Positions 1 through 8,452 are shown, counted from the first letter of the stretch. The stretch is 45,587 nt of DNA from Oligoflexia bacterium (GCA_019694465.1 JAIBBV010000029.1:1-45587); one strand, 5' to 3'. Translations and numbers: made by a program. Notes: a model not told the origin generated them from the letters alone.

Positions 1-498
1 CGCGAAGATGATGCCGCCGAGCGGGATCACCAACACGTAGCCTGCGTCAGCGCCAGTGTGGCTGATGAGCGCGACCACCGTCAGCATCGGGGTCAGTAGC
101 GCCTTCGGCGTAACGCCCAGCATCTTGCGGATCAGGGCGTTGATCAGGCCAGAACGGTCGGCCACCCCGACACCGAGCAGCGCGACGAGCACCACGCCGA
201 GCGGATGGAAACCCGTGAAGGTCTTCACCATATCGGCGAGGAAGGCCGCGAAGGCTGGTCCGGTGAGCAGGTTGACGACTTTGAGCGGCGATCCGGCTGG
301 GTTATCCGGCCGGATCGTGCTCGGATCGATCTCGGAGAACGTGAGTTGCGCGAAGATCGCCGAGATGAGCCATGTGACAGGAATCCCGAGCGCGAAGATG
401 AAGACAGGGTCGAAGAGCTTGTTGCCGGCGCGTTCAAGCCGTGCCAACAAGGCTACCAAGCGTCCTTGTGGAATTGGAGCCGACGGATCCGATGACAT
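1..498 (-). CDS. AbgT-family transporter, N-terminal part (cut by window edge)
   Basis: The first 166 codons of an inner-membrane transporter of the AbgT family, whose members import p-aminobenzoyl-glutamate or export antimetabolites such as sulfonamides. The protein opens with a short cytoplasmic stretch ending AGNKLFDP (residues 24-31), then a first membrane helix at about 31-52. The family-typical segment NLLTG...FTGFHPLGVVLVALLGVGVADRSGLI (about 76-119) and SHTGADAGYVLVIPLGG (about 146-162) follow. The reading frame is open to base 1, so the C-terminal two thirds lie outside. An in-frame ATG at 513 would add five residues; the ATG at 498 has a GGGGGG run just upstream, which could serve as ribosome site. 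Base composition is clearly richer in G+C than the rest of the window, which suggests transfer or a misjoin. The family call is firm; the substrate is unknown. Confidence 0.85.
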   Translation of the reverse strand, partial: MSSDPSAPIPQGRLVALLARLERAGNKLFDPVFIFALGIPVTWLISAIFAQLTFSEIDPSTIRPDNPAGSPLKVVNLLTGPAFAAFLADMVKTFTGFHPLGVVLVALLGVGVADRSGLINALIRKMLGVTPKALLTPMLTVVALISHTGADAGYVLVIPLGGIIFA

Positions 499-540
499 CG
501 TTGAACCCCCCATAATTGTTGGGAGAAAAGGAACATACCC

Positions 541-557
541 AGACGAACCGTTCGTCT
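541..557. promoter_or_regulatory. Perfect 17-bp palindrome, TetR-type operator candidate
   Basis: AGACGAACCGTTCGTCT is an exact inverted repeat (8-bp arms around one base). It lies 42-58 bases upstream of the AbgT-family start at 498 (27-43 from the alternative start at 513), in the position of that gene's promoter. Palindromes of this size and shape are typical of TetR-family repressor sites. No tetR gene is visible inside the window, so the regulator would have to be elsewhere, perhaps beyond the left edge. Confidence 0.5.
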
Positions 558-1072
558 AGGCGAGGGACACCGCGGAAAGGGAAGCGACGGGACTGGCAAT
601 AGATTAAGTATAACCTTCAAACAAAAAGGAATACGTCTACCCGTCCCATAAGGGAATATGGAAATCAATGAACAGAGGGGTAGGTCTATATAGCATGTTT
701 ATATTGATGAATGTAATCGATACATGATCCGATTGTTGTCCGCACAACAAGGGCAAACCTAGTCGACCTTAGCGACAATTTATCCATTAGACGTAGGTTT
801 AATAGTGCTTTATAGACATAGTGTTAACAGTCAATGGTCTTAGGGGTCGTAACCCAAATGCTCTAGGCAAGCCTAACTGGCTCGGATTGCGAGCAAAGCA
901 GCGCAATCCGATTCATTTTGCTATCTACTCTTAACTAAATCTGGCAAAGTAGCCCTACCACTCTCACGACCTGTTTAGTCCAGTCTTTATAATGGGTTAG
1001 CATGGCGTAAGATTTTAGGCCCAAAACGCAGTCCAGGATCATCGAAATGTATGGATTGGCTTATTCCCGCCA
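558..1072. other. Gene-free AT-rich spacer with hairpins
   Basis: No convincing gene is present between the AbgT-family gene and fliN. The stretch holds a perfect 7-bp hairpin at 733-750 (TTGTTGT/ACAACAA, loop CCGC), a repeat-like 10-bp hairpin at 882-911 listed separately, and a TATAAT at 988-993 that could be the -10 element for fliN, although no good -35 box is seen at the right distance. Composition changes sharply near 580-600, from GC-rich on the left to AT-rich on the right. Confidence 0.5.
882..911. repeat. Dispersed repeat-like hairpin, copy 1
   Basis: A perfect 10-bp inverted repeat (882-891 with 902-911) with a 10-base loop. Bases 886-909 match 20 of 24 positions of the element ATTGCGAGCGAAGCGAAGC followed by AATCC, which I recall as a dispersed intergenic repeat in many bacterial genomes. 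A related sequence lies at 19475-19495 and a weaker one near 37257-37280. It has no T-run and so is not an obvious terminator. Confidence 0.5.
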
Positions 1073-1387
1073 ATGGTAACGGATATGACCGAAAAAGAAG
1101 CAGCTGCCGATAACAGAACACTTGAGTTTCTTAACGACGTCGCAATGCGCGTAACGGTCGAGTTTGGGCGTGCGAAGACTTCGATTCGCAAGATGCTTAA
1201 TTACCAAAAAGGCTCAGTTCTTGAGCTCGAAAAGATGTCTGGAGAGCCTCTCGACATTCGTCTCAATGGGAAGCTTATCGCGCGTGGTGAGGCGGTTATC
1301 GTGAATGATCGCTTTGGTGTTCGCGTTACAGAAATTGTATCCCCAGAAGATTTCGAAGCCAGCCTGGCTGCGGGCAAGAAGAAGTAA
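1073..1387 (+). CDS. fliN: Flagellar motor switch protein FliN
   Basis: A protein of about 104 residues made almost wholly of the SpoA (FliN/FliM C-terminal) domain that forms the base of the flagellar C-ring, where it takes part in export-substrate docking and rotation switching. The core reads LNDVAMRVTVEFGRAKTSIRKMLNYQKGSVLELEKMSGEPLDIRLNGKLIARGEAV and then a conserved VNDRFGVRVTEIVSP. The long disordered N-terminus seen in enterobacterial FliN is missing, giving a short form like that of many other phyla. The start is uncertain: ATG at 1073 or ATG at 1085; neither has a strong ribosome site. No other flagellar structural gene is nearby, so the gene is an orphan in this window, and a terminator follows it. 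A paralogous type III secretion C-ring role is possible but less likely. Confidence 0.85.
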   Translation: MVTDMTEKEAAADNRTLEFLNDVAMRVTVEFGRAKTSIRKMLNYQKGSVLELEKMSGEPLDIRLNGKLIARGEAVIVNDRFGVRVTEIVSPEDFEASLAAGKKK

Positions 1388-1444
1388 AGCCAATTTAGAA
1401 TCCTCAAAAAGAAGGGCCTAGGAGAAAGCTAAGGCACACCGAAT

Positions 1445-1485
1445 CCACTCATCTTATGAGTGGAGCGAGGCAGTTGCCTCTTTTT
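1445..1485 (+). terminator. Rho-independent terminator after fliN
   Basis: The stem GAGGCA/TGCCTC (1467-1472 with 1475-1480) has a two-base loop and is followed directly by TTTTT (1481-1485), a classic intrinsic terminator about 80 bases after the fliN stop. A second perfect 8-bp hairpin (CCACTCAT/ATGAGTGG, 1445-1463) sits just ahead of it. The structure marks fliN as its own transcription unit. Confidence 0.8.
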
Positions 1486-1624
1486 AATACGCACTACCAG
1501 TTAAGTTCTTAGATGGGCAACGCTGGCAACTCTTGTGAGTTGTATAGCGGCACTGTCCGGTGCGTTTCCAGTGTTCTTGCCTGATGACCCGTTCCGGCTT
1601 ACATTTTCGGTGGAGGCTGCGCCT

Positions 1625-1978
1625 ATGGTTATTCTAGCTAATCTCTTGCGGGGAATCGCTACCGTGCTGGATATGCTGCTTGGCATGGTGATTTTTTTGG
1701 TAATCGCTCGCGCGATTATCTCCTGGGTGAATGCGGATCCAATGAACCCAATAGTGCGTTTCCTGGTTTCATCAACCGATCCACTTTTAAGGCCATTAAG
1801 GCGTTTTGTCCCAATTCTAGGTGGAGGTATAGACATTACGCCGATTGTTCTGTTGCTGTTGCTGTACTTCTTAAAGGCAGCCTTGGTTGACACGCTAATG
1901 GATTATGCCCACTTCTTGAGAATTACAGCTCTTCAAGGCGCTGCTTTGTTGCATGAATTCGCGAGCATGCTCGCGTAG
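1625..1978 (+). CDS. YggT family membrane protein
   Basis: A 117-residue integral membrane protein with two hydrophobic blocks, typical of the YggT family. The family signature is visible: helix 1 carries LLRGIATVLDMLLGMVIFLVIARAIISWV, followed by the motif NPIVRFLVSSTDPLLRPLRRFVP and a second helix, IDITPIVLLLLLYFLKAAL. YggT proteins are linked to membrane biogenesis, osmotic stress and, in some bacteria, cell-division placement; the biochemical role is not settled. The ATG at 1625 is chosen because GGAGG lies nine bases upstream; a longer reading from a GTG at 1535 adds residues that do not fit the family. The last codons contain the perfect palindrome CGCGAGCATGCTCGCG (1960-1975). Confidence 0.88.
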   Translation: MVILANLLRGIATVLDMLLGMVIFLVIARAIISWVNADPMNPIVRFLVSSTDPLLRPLRRFVPILGGGIDITPIVLLLLLYFLKAALVDTLMDYAHFLRITALQGAALLHEFASMLA

Positions 1979-2227
1979 TTCCAGAGCAAGGGGCGCAGAG
2001 CCACTCCGGAAGGATATTTGCAGGCTTGTCCTATAAAAATATGTGCTATTTCAGTTGGTTAGCTTTACTGAAGCAGGTCTGGCCCTTGACGAATTGCTCC
2101 GCGATGCTTAAATCGGCCATATCATTATTTGTTCAGTTGGGCCGGCTGAGCCTGTTATCAGGAGTGCCCCCTGTACTTCTTAGTTTCGCGCTCTTAAGTG
2201 TTGCGGGCCGGTTACGAGGAATTGCTT

Positions 2228-2539
2228 ATGCCGATTTATGAATATGATTGTCCGCACTGTGGGCGAATTGAGGTAATCCAGAAGGTGGAGGAAAAGCCAC
2301 TAAAGGATTGCCCTTACTGCAAAGAAGCAGGTCGAAAGAACAAGATTACTAAGATGGTGTCTCCGGCTGCTTTCCACCTCAAGGGTGGTGGTTGGTATAA
2401 GACAGATTACGGATCTTCCGGCGCAGCTGGTTCTGCTAAGAGCAGTTCAGCCAAGAGCGAAGCTAGCGCAAAGTCTGACAGTGGTACAAAAAAGGAAACA
2501 GCTCCTAAGTCGTGCGGCCCTGGGTGTGGCTGCCACTAA
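2228..2539 (+). CDS. FmdB-family zinc-ribbon protein
   Basis: A 103-residue small protein opening with MPIYEYDC, the hallmark of the FmdB/CxxC_CXXC_SSSS regulatory zinc-ribbon family. Cysteines C8, C11, C28 and C31 form two CxxC knuckles for one zinc ion. The middle has the typical VSPAAFHLKGGGWYKTDYG. The rest is a Ser/Ala/Lys-rich low-complexity tail ending in a second cysteine cluster, SCGPGCGCH. The family was named after a putative regulator of formamidase; most members have no proven function. GAGGA about 9-13 bases upstream supports the ATG at 2228. The neighbours are yggT in front and convergent recO behind. Confidence 0.9.
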   Translation: MPIYEYDCPHCGRIEVIQKVEEKPLKDCPYCKEAGRKNKITKMVSPAAFHLKGGGWYKTDYGSSGAAGSAKSSSAKSEASAKSDSGTKKETAPKSCGPGCGCH

Positions 2540-2574
2540 GATTTTGGAATGAAAAAGGGCAAGCCTAACTGAGT

Positions 2575-3183
2575 TCACGTACTGGAAAGTACTTCCGGGA
2601 AGAAACTTGCTAGCTGAGACTTGCTAACAAGTTCATGATCGCTGTGTGTTTCGACGGCACTAATTAGCTTTAACATATTCTTGCTACTAGGCGATCCAAG
2701 AGCTTGTGGGTCTAGATAGCCAGCGTTGGTTAGAATCGTCCCAAGACTGCAGTAGCAATTTCTTAGCGTCTCACGTAGGTCTGGGCTTTCATTAAGAGCC
2801 AGCAATCCAGTTAAAAGTACATCAAAAAAAGAATCATCGTCAGGAGCGCTATCTGGAATAAGAGAGTCGCAAGCCTCGCACAGGAGTGCAGCGGCAGAAA
2901 GCTTAGCCAAGTCTTCTCGAATTCTACGCAGCCCAGTACCTGGGTTGTAGCCCCGAATGCTCGGCATACTGCCCCGGCCATGGTGCAGTGAGAAAATGCC
3001 GTGATCGAATATGTCGAAGCGAGTTGAATAGCGACGTTTACTATTCCGTGCGTGCTTTGCCATAGCAGAGGTTTTCCCGTGCTCGCGACACAGCAGGCGC
3101 AAAACTAGATCAGACTCGCCGTACGGAAAGGCTCGCAAAACGATAGCCTCAACCGTCAATAGTTCCGGAGCAGAGAGTGACAT
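2575..3183 (-). CDS. recO: DNA repair protein RecO
   Basis: A 202-residue RecO, which with RecR loads RecA onto SSB-coated single-stranded DNA in the RecFOR pathway. The N-terminal OB-fold is clear: VEAIVLRAFPYGESDLVLRLLCREHGKTSAMAKHARNSKRR (about 10-50). It is followed by the helical domain with IREDLAKLSAAALLCEACDSLIPDSAPDDDSFFDVLLTGLLAL. The protein is shorter than the usual 230-260 residues: the central CxxC zinc region is absent and the C-terminal helical end is abbreviated. The stop is four bases past the shared intergenic end with the convergent fmdB-like gene. No operon partner is evident. Confidence 0.85.
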   Translation of the reverse strand: MSLSAPELLTVEAIVLRAFPYGESDLVLRLLCREHGKTSAMAKHARNSKRRYSTRFDIFDHGIFSLHHGRGSMPSIRGYNPGTGLRRIREDLAKLSAAALLCEACDSLIPDSAPDDDSFFDVLLTGLLALNESPDLRETLRNCYCSLGTILTNAGYLDPQALGSPSSKNMLKLISAVETHSDHELVSKSQLASFFPEVLSST

Positions 3184-3424
3184 AAAGGGTTATAATGATA
3201 GAAATTTCAGCCCGGTGCATTGCAAAAGCAGACTTTAGTGATTATAAACTCATCGCCATTGCTTTTTGTGCGATCCGGAATAGTAGACGATAAGTGTATA
3301 GCGAAAGTATATAGCGATTTTTGCGATAGAAAAACGCAGATAGCATTATAAAAACGTCAAAACTCAGCGTGTTTCAGTTTGCACGTTGAAACTAGGTAAA
3401 AAGACTATTAGTTAGTGGATCTAG

Positions 3425-4084
3425 ATGGAGTCACAAGACAATCAAGGCTCGCCCGATGAAAAGGACGAGAAGAGCAAAGATAGCTCCCATGCGGCCCGCG
3501 ATGCCGATTTTTCCGCTTTTGAGCCGCGTGCGTCTGATAAACAGCAGGTCGAACAAGCCTCTGATGTAGGAGAGGTAAAGTCCCTCAAAGTTGAACTTGA
3601 GGCGACCAAGGATAAGTACCTTCGTGCCTTAGCCGAACTGGAGAATTATAAGAAACGGGCTCTAAAGGAGCGCAGCGAGCTGATTCGCTATCAGGGCGAC
3701 AGAATTATTGCAGACTTACTTGAGGTGGTAGATAACCTTGAATTAGCCCTGTCACACTCAGAGGCTGATCCTGTCAAACTAAAAACTGGGTTGGAGCTTA
3801 TTCACAAGCTCTTCGTGGATGTACTTGGACGATGGGATGTTCGAGCTGTTCCAGCAGTTGGAAAGCCCTTTGACCCCCAGCAGCATCAGGCGCTGTCTAA
3901 GATTCAGTCGGCCGACGCTGCGCCTGGGACTGTTATAAGTGAATTTAAGAAGGCTTATTTTTACAAAGACAAGCTTTTGCGGCCTGCCAGCGTGGTGGTC
4001 TCAGAGGGCTCGGTAGCGACTTCCACAACCAACGCAGCTGACGTAAGCGAGAAATCTGCTCAGGATGGTCCACAAGATAAGTAG
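3425..4084 (+). CDS. grpE: Nucleotide exchange factor GrpE
   Basis: A 219-residue GrpE, the dimeric factor that releases ADP from DnaK. The first about 50 residues are acidic, Ser-rich and probably disordered. They are followed by the long coiled coil (VKSLKVELEATKDKYLRALAELENYKKRALKERSELIRYQG) and the C-terminal beta domain with GKPFDPQQHQALSKIQSADAAPGTVISEFKKAYFYKDKLLRPASVVVS. It sits directly upstream of dnaK and dnaJ on the same strand, the common heat-shock order. No hrcA precedes it and no CIRCE inverted repeat is seen in the 240-base leader; only a weak inverted repeat, GTTTCA/TGAAAC, at 3371-3392. Regulation is therefore unclear, perhaps by a sigma-32-like factor. Confidence 0.95.
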   Translation: MESQDNQGSPDEKDEKSKDSSHAARDADFSAFEPRASDKQQVEQASDVGEVKSLKVELEATKDKYLRALAELENYKKRALKERSELIRYQGDRIIADLLEVVDNLELALSHSEADPVKLKTGLELIHKLFVDVLGRWDVRAVPAVGKPFDPQQHQALSKIQSADAAPGTVISEFKKAYFYKDKLLRPASVVVSEGSVATSTTNAADVSEKSAQDGPQDK

Positions 4085-4198
4085 GCCCAACCCCTTGAAT
4101 GTTTGTAGTTTGATGTTTATCTCTTTCTTGTCTCGATGCGTAAAGCGTCACCAGATTTTTATCTAATCATTTCTGATAGTTAGTAAGGACCAGGCACC

Positions 4199-6124
4199 AT
4201 GGGAAAAGTAATCGGAATCGACCTTGGAACAACAAACTCTTGCGTAGCGATCATGGAGGGTGGCTCTCCTGTTGTTATCGCGAATAGTGAGGGTGCTAGA
4301 ACTACCCCTTCAGTGGTAGCCACCAATGAGGCTGGGGAGCGCCTGGTCGGTCAGGTAGCTCGCCGTCAGGCAGTTACAAATCCAAAGAATACCATATTCG
4401 CAGTTAAGCGTTTGATTGGGCGCAAGTTTGAGTCGCCTGAAGTTAATAAGGCACGTAAGGTGCTCCCTTATGAGATCGCTAAGGCACAAAATGGCGATGC
4501 CTGGGTAAAGCTGCGTGGGGAGTCCAAGAGTCCACAAGAGATTTCCGCTTTCATCCTTACCAAGATGAAGCAAACCGCTGAAGATTATCTTGGCGACAAG
4601 GTCACAGACGCTGTGATTACAGTTCCTGCCTACTTCGATGATGCTCAGCGTCAGGCAACAAAAGATGCTGGCCGTATCGCAGGGCTAAATGTTCTTCGAA
4701 TTATCAATGAGCCTACAGCAGCGGCCTTGGCTTACGGACTTGATAAGAAAGCTGAAAAGACTATCGCTGTATTCGACCTGGGCGGTGGCACATTCGACAT
4801 CTCGATTCTAGAGCTCGGCGACGGAGTCTTTGAAGTTAAGTCCACAAATGGCGATACATACCTGGGTGGTGAAGACTTTGACTTGAAGCTTGTAGACTTT
4901 ATCGCTGATGAGTTTAAGCGCGAGCAGGGGATAGATTTGCGCAAGGATACTCTGGCTTTGCAGCGTCTTAAGGAAGCTGCTGAGAAGGCCAAGCACGAGT
5001 TATCAACTTCGCTTGAGACTGACATTAACCTTCCGTTTATCACTGCTGATGCTTCAGGTCCTAAGCACCTAAACATGAAGATTACGCGTGCCAAGTTTGA
5101 GGGCCTTTGTGCTGATCTTTTGCAGCGTCTCGTTGACCCATGCAAGACAGCGCTTAAGGATGCAGGTATTCGTCCTGATCAAGTTGGTGAGGTCGTTCTA
5201 GTCGGTGGTATGACACGCATGCCAGCTGTGCAGCAGAAGGTTAAAGAGATTTTTAATCGCGAGCCTTCTAAGAACGTCAATCCTGATGAAGCTGTCGCGA
5301 TCGGCGCGGCTGTGCAGGCTGGCGTGCTGCAGGGTGAAGTTAAGGATGTTCTGCTTTTGGATGTTACGCCGCTTAGTCTTGGGATCGAGACTTATGGTGG
5401 AGTTGCCACAAAGTTAATCGATAAGAACACTACTATTCCAACGCGTAAGTCGCAGGTCTTCTCAACCGCTTCTGATAATCAGCCGGCAGTTTCGATCCAC
5501 GTCCTGCAGGGTGAGCGCGAGATGGCCACTGACAACAAGACGCTTGGCCGCTTTGAGCTGGTGGGTATCCCCCCAGCACCGCGTGGTGTCCCGCAGATTG
5601 AGGTTACATTTGATATTGATGCGAACGGTATCGTGCATGTGTCAGCTAAAGATCTTGGCACCGGCAAAGAGCAGTCAATTAGAATTACCGCTAGCTCTGG
5701 CTTGAATGAAGAAGAGATTAAGCAGCGCATTAAAGATGCGGAAGCACATGCAGAGGATGATAAGAAGAAGCGTGAGTTGGTTGAGGCACGTAATCAGCTC
5801 GATGCACTTATCTACGCCAGCGAGCGGTCGATGAAAGATTTGAGCGATAAGCTGAGCCCAGATGAGCGTGGTAATGTTACTACCGCTTTGGAAGAGGCTA
5901 AGAAGGCACTCGAAAGTAAAGACGTTGCTACGCTGCGGGCAGCCATGGAGAAGCTAACTCAAGCCAGCCATAAGCTGTCTGAGGAGGTTTACAAGAAAGC
6001 TGCTGCAAGTGGTGCAGCAGCAGATACTTCCGCTCATGGCGCTAGTAATGGTGCCAGTGCTTCTGGTAAGCCGGATGGCGACGTTGTCGACGCCGACTTT
6101 GAGGAGGTGCAAGACAATAAGTAG
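4199..6124 (+). CDS. dnaK: Molecular chaperone DnaK (Hsp70)
   Basis: A full-length 641-residue Hsp70. The N-terminal ATPase domain starts [16 protein letters not shown] and has the phosphate-2 motif [14 protein letters not shown] and the adenosine motif [13 protein letters not shown]. The substrate-binding domain begins around [19 protein letters not shown], followed by a helical lid and a low-complexity Ala/Ser/Gly tail ending in an acidic [13 protein letters not shown]. This tail is the usual docking end. AAGGA lies about 10 bases before the ATG. The gene is 114 bases after grpE and 147 before dnaJ, so the three are probably co-transcribed. Nothing unusual is seen. Confidence 0.98.
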   Translation: MGKVIGIDLGTTNSCVAIMEGGSPVVIANSEGARTTPSVVATNEAGERLVGQVARRQAVTNPKNTIFAVKRLIGRKFESPEVNKARKVLPYEIAKAQNGDAWVKLRGESKSPQEISAFILTKMKQTAEDYLGDKVTDAVITVPAYFDDAQRQATKDAGRIAGLNVLRIINEPTAAALAYGLDKKAEKTIAVFDLGGGTFDISILELGDGVFEVKSTNGDTYLGGEDFDLKLVDFIADEFKREQGIDLRKDTLALQRLKEAAEKAKHELSTSLETDINLPFITADASGPKHLNMKITRAKFEGLCADLLQRLVDPCKTALKDAGIRPDQVGEVVLVGGMTRMPAVQQKVKEIFNREPSKNVNPDEAVAIGAAVQAGVLQGEVKDVLLLDVTPLSLGIETYGGVATKLIDKNTTIPTRKSQVFSTASDNQPAVSIHVLQGEREMATDNKTLGRFELVGIPPAPRGVPQIEVTFDIDANGIVHVSAKDLGTGKEQSIRITASSGLNEEEIKQRIKDAEAHAEDDKKKRELVEARNQLDALIYASERSMKDLSDKLSPDERGNVTTALEEAKKALESKDVATLRAAMEKLTQASHKLSEEVYKKAAASGAAADTSAHGASNGASASGKPDGDVVDADFEEVQDNK

Positions 6125-6271
6125 ATATCATCTGAAAGAATGCTTTCGGGTGAGATCTACGCAGAGAGAAACGAGCGATCTCCGTAATGTCTCGACGTTT
6201 TCTAGAGCGTTTTAGAGATGGGATGGAGGTTTCTCGTTTATGTTTAATTTGTAGCCTTTGCGAGGTTGTGC

Positions 6272-7399
6272 GTGTCGAAGCGCGATTTTTACGAAGTTCT
6301 GGGCGTTGCTAAGACAGCCACTACTGACGAGATTAAGAAGGCCTATCGAAAAAAGGCCTTAGAATTCCATCCCGACCGGAACCCTGGTAACAAGGCTGCT
6401 GAGGAAAAATTCAAAGAGGCCACCTCTGCTTACCAAGTTCTGAGTGATCCGGACAACCGACGTAAGTATGATCAATTCGGGCATGCGGCCTTTGAGCAGG
6501 CCACGGGCGGAGCTGGCTTTGGTGGATTCACCGGAGATTTCGCAGGATTTGAAGATATTTTTGGCGATTTGTTCGGCTCATTTTTCGGAGCTGCAGCCGG
6601 TACCGGCGCTCGTCGCACACGCGGGCGTTCCGGGCGCGATCTCAAGTATGATTTAGAGATCTCTTTTGAGGAAGCGGCCTTCGGCGCTGAGAAGGAAATT
6701 TCCATTGAACGTAAGGTAATGTGTGATTCTTGCGAAGGCACTGGCGCGCAGCGTGGCACAAAGCCTGAAACATGCTCAACGTGTGGTGGGCATGGCCAGG
6801 TAAGAATCCAGCAAGGATTTTTCACAATCGCCCGCACTTGCCACGTGTGTGGCGGCAGCGGAAAAATGGTTAAAAATCCGTGTGGGCACTGTCGTGGAGA
6901 GGGATTAAAGCCATTATCGAGCAAGCTTAGTGTTAAGATCCCACCAGGGATAGATCACGGACAGCGCCTAAAACTCCGTGGAGAGGGGGAGTCTGGAGTA
7001 GCCGGTGGGTCTAGCGGGGATTTGTACGTTCAAATCGCAGTGCGCGAGCATCCATTCTTTGAGAGGCAGGAGAGCGAGATCGTCTGCGAGTTTCCAATTC
7101 CCTATTCACTTGCCGTGTTGGGTGGGGAGGTTGAAGTTCCGACCCTGGATGGTCCGGCTAGTCTTAAAATTCCTGCAGGCACTGAATCCGGCAAAGTCTT
7201 TCGGCTGCGTAATCGTGGAGTGCAGGTCTTGGGCACTACGCGCCGTGGCGATCAACACGTGAAGGTTGTAGTGAAAGTGCCAAAGAAGATCTCCGAGAAA
7301 CAGCGGGCGATGATTGAGAAACTCAAAGAGTTTGATCAAGAAAACATGAGTGAAGACCAGAAGGGATTCTTCGACAAGGTCAAAAACATTTTCAATTAG
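6272..7399 (+). CDS. dnaJ: Chaperone protein DnaJ
   Basis: A 375-residue type I Hsp40, the co-chaperone that delivers substrates to DnaK and stimulates its ATPase. The J domain carries the catalytic HPD at residues 33-35. It is followed by a Gly/Phe-rich linker, the four CxxCxGxG-type zinc repeats (CDSCEGTG, CSTCGGHG, CHVCGGSG, CGHCRGEG) and the C-terminal substrate-binding domains. The start is taken as GTG at 6272, because GAGG at 6262-6265 gives six bases of spacing and the protein then begins MSKRDFYEVLGV; a TTG at 6266 would overlap the end of that ribosome site. It closes the grpE-dnaK-dnaJ group. Confidence 0.97.
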   Translation: MSKRDFYEVLGVAKTATTDEIKKAYRKKALEFHPDRNPGNKAAEEKFKEATSAYQVLSDPDNRRKYDQFGHAAFEQATGGAGFGGFTGDFAGFEDIFGDLFGSFFGAAAGTGARRTRGRSGRDLKYDLEISFEEAAFGAEKEISIERKVMCDSCEGTGAQRGTKPETCSTCGGHGQVRIQQGFFTIARTCHVCGGSGKMVKNPCGHCRGEGLKPLSSKLSVKIPPGIDHGQRLKLRGEGESGVAGGSSGDLYVQIAVREHPFFERQESEIVCEFPIPYSLAVLGGEVEVPTLDGPASLKIPAGTESGKVFRLRNRGVQVLGTTRRGDQHVKVVVKVPKKISEKQRAMIEKLKEFDQENMSEDQKGFFDKVKNIFN

Positions 7400-7422
7400 A
7401 TGCGCTTAGCTGCCTTGGTTAG

Positions 7423-7438
7423 GCACCGAACCGGGTGC
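7423..7438. terminator. Weak hairpin between convergent dnaJ and membrane-protein gene
   Basis: GCACC (7423-7427) pairs with GGTGC (7434-7438), and AGGCA/TGCCT bases around it could extend the fold. It lies in the 43 bases between two convergent stop codons. There is no T-run, so a terminator role is only a guess. Confidence 0.25.
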
Positions 7439-7442
7439 TTGC

Positions 7443-8327
7443 CTAGTTAAGTCGGCTTAGAGCCCTCATTATAAGGAATGCCAGTAGCGTAATACCGTAC
7501 CAGAGTATGGCACCGTAGATGGCGAGTTCCCAGTTTGGCAAACGAGCTACAGCGGTTACAATGTGTTTGTGAAGTGCAAGATTAATTGCCACTAGCGCGC
7601 CAAGAGTAGTGATTATTACGCTCACAAGCTCAAAGCCATGTTGTCTCAAAGCAGTTTCACTTGCCGATAGTGCGCGTAAGGCTGGCTGAATTTGTCCGCA
7701 AATCGCGACAATCGGAGAAAGCAAGAAAGTGTAAGTCCTCCAGATGTTGTGCGGAATTACAAGGCAGCAGGCCAACCCGAAAAGAAGCTGCACATTGTGT
7801 TGTCGTAAATTGCCGGCAAAAAATATCCAAACCAGGAGCATGGCGATGCCGGGGATGAGGCGATAGAGTGCCAAATGGAGCGCCTTGGCTAAAGTACGTG
7901 CAGCGTAAAGAAAACTGGGAACTGTCTCGGAAATGCTCATGCCAATTGCCATACGTCCCTTGAGCCACACTATCCGTACCGGGAGAATCAGCGCGACTAG
8001 AGCCAGGCAAAAACAAAAATACCCGATACTAACTGAAGTGATGATATCAAGTGACTTTGATAACGTCTGTGACGGCGCCAAATCCCGTAAGGCTACACGA
8101 ATGCTTTCTCTCAAATAGACGACAGCTTCAGCGTAGCCGCGCCATGCAGCGAATAGGAGCAGCGCAACGTATGGTAGTAGCACTACATGCCCCATCTTTA
8201 GTAGGCGCAGCGGCATAATTAGCTCGTCTACTACAGGGCGCAGGCGGACAGACAGCATGTGCGGAGAAAATGCGCGATTGGCACGAGTCTGCAGCGAAGC
8301 AAAGTAGGCGCGAAGGAAGGACCTCAT
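7443..8327 (-). CDS. Multi-pass membrane protein of unknown function
   Basis: I do not recognise this 294-residue protein. It has about five to six hydrophobic segments, for example VVLLPYVALLLFAAWRGYA (about 48-66), a segment around YFCFCLALVALILPVRIVW (about 102-120), LIPGIAMLLVWIFFAG (about 157-172), a segment around residues 180-205, LVSVIITTLGALVAINLAL (about 232-250) and AIYGAILWYGITLLAFLIM near the C-terminus. The N-terminus is basic (MRSFLRAYFASLQTRANRAF). No catalytic motif is visible. AGGAC directly upstream supports the ATG at 8327. It runs opposite to dnaJ and in the same direction as the OprB porin gene, 125 bases behind it, so the two might share a transcript. Confidence 0.7.
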   Translation of the reverse strand: MRSFLRAYFASLQTRANRAFSPHMLSVRLRPVVDELIMPLRLLKMGHVVLLPYVALLLFAAWRGYAEAVVYLRESIRVALRDLAPSQTLSKSLDIITSVSIGYFCFCLALVALILPVRIVWLKGRMAIGMSISETVPSFLYAARTLAKALHLALYRLIPGIAMLLVWIFFAGNLRQHNVQLLFGLACCLVIPHNIWRTYTFLLSPIVAICGQIQPALRALSASETALRQHGFELVSVIITTLGALVAINLALHKHIVTAVARLPNWELAIYGAILWYGITLLAFLIMRALSRLN

Positions 8328-8452
8328 GTCCTAGTTATGGTGCATCTTAGGTAATCTGTCACGCGCGAAGTCTGCGTCTATGGAAACGCAGAATAGGCAC
8401 CTCGTTACGACAGAGCCCCAGCCCGGGACGCTTGATTAGCGCTTCCCTTGCG

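Noticed and set aside
2026..2241. A 71-codon frame between yggT and the FmdB-like gene
   Set aside because: It has no ribosome site and overlaps the FmdB-like start; the hydrophobic look is not convincing.
866..2571. A 14-base direct repeat GGCAAGCCTAACTG at 866-879 and 2558-2571
   Set aside because: Repeats of this length are expected by chance in a window of this size.
3184..3424. A CIRCE (HrcA) operator upstream of grpE
   Set aside because: Only a weak GTTTCA/TGAAAC repeat is found, not the TTAGCACTC-N9-GAGTGCTAA element, and no hrcA gene is near.
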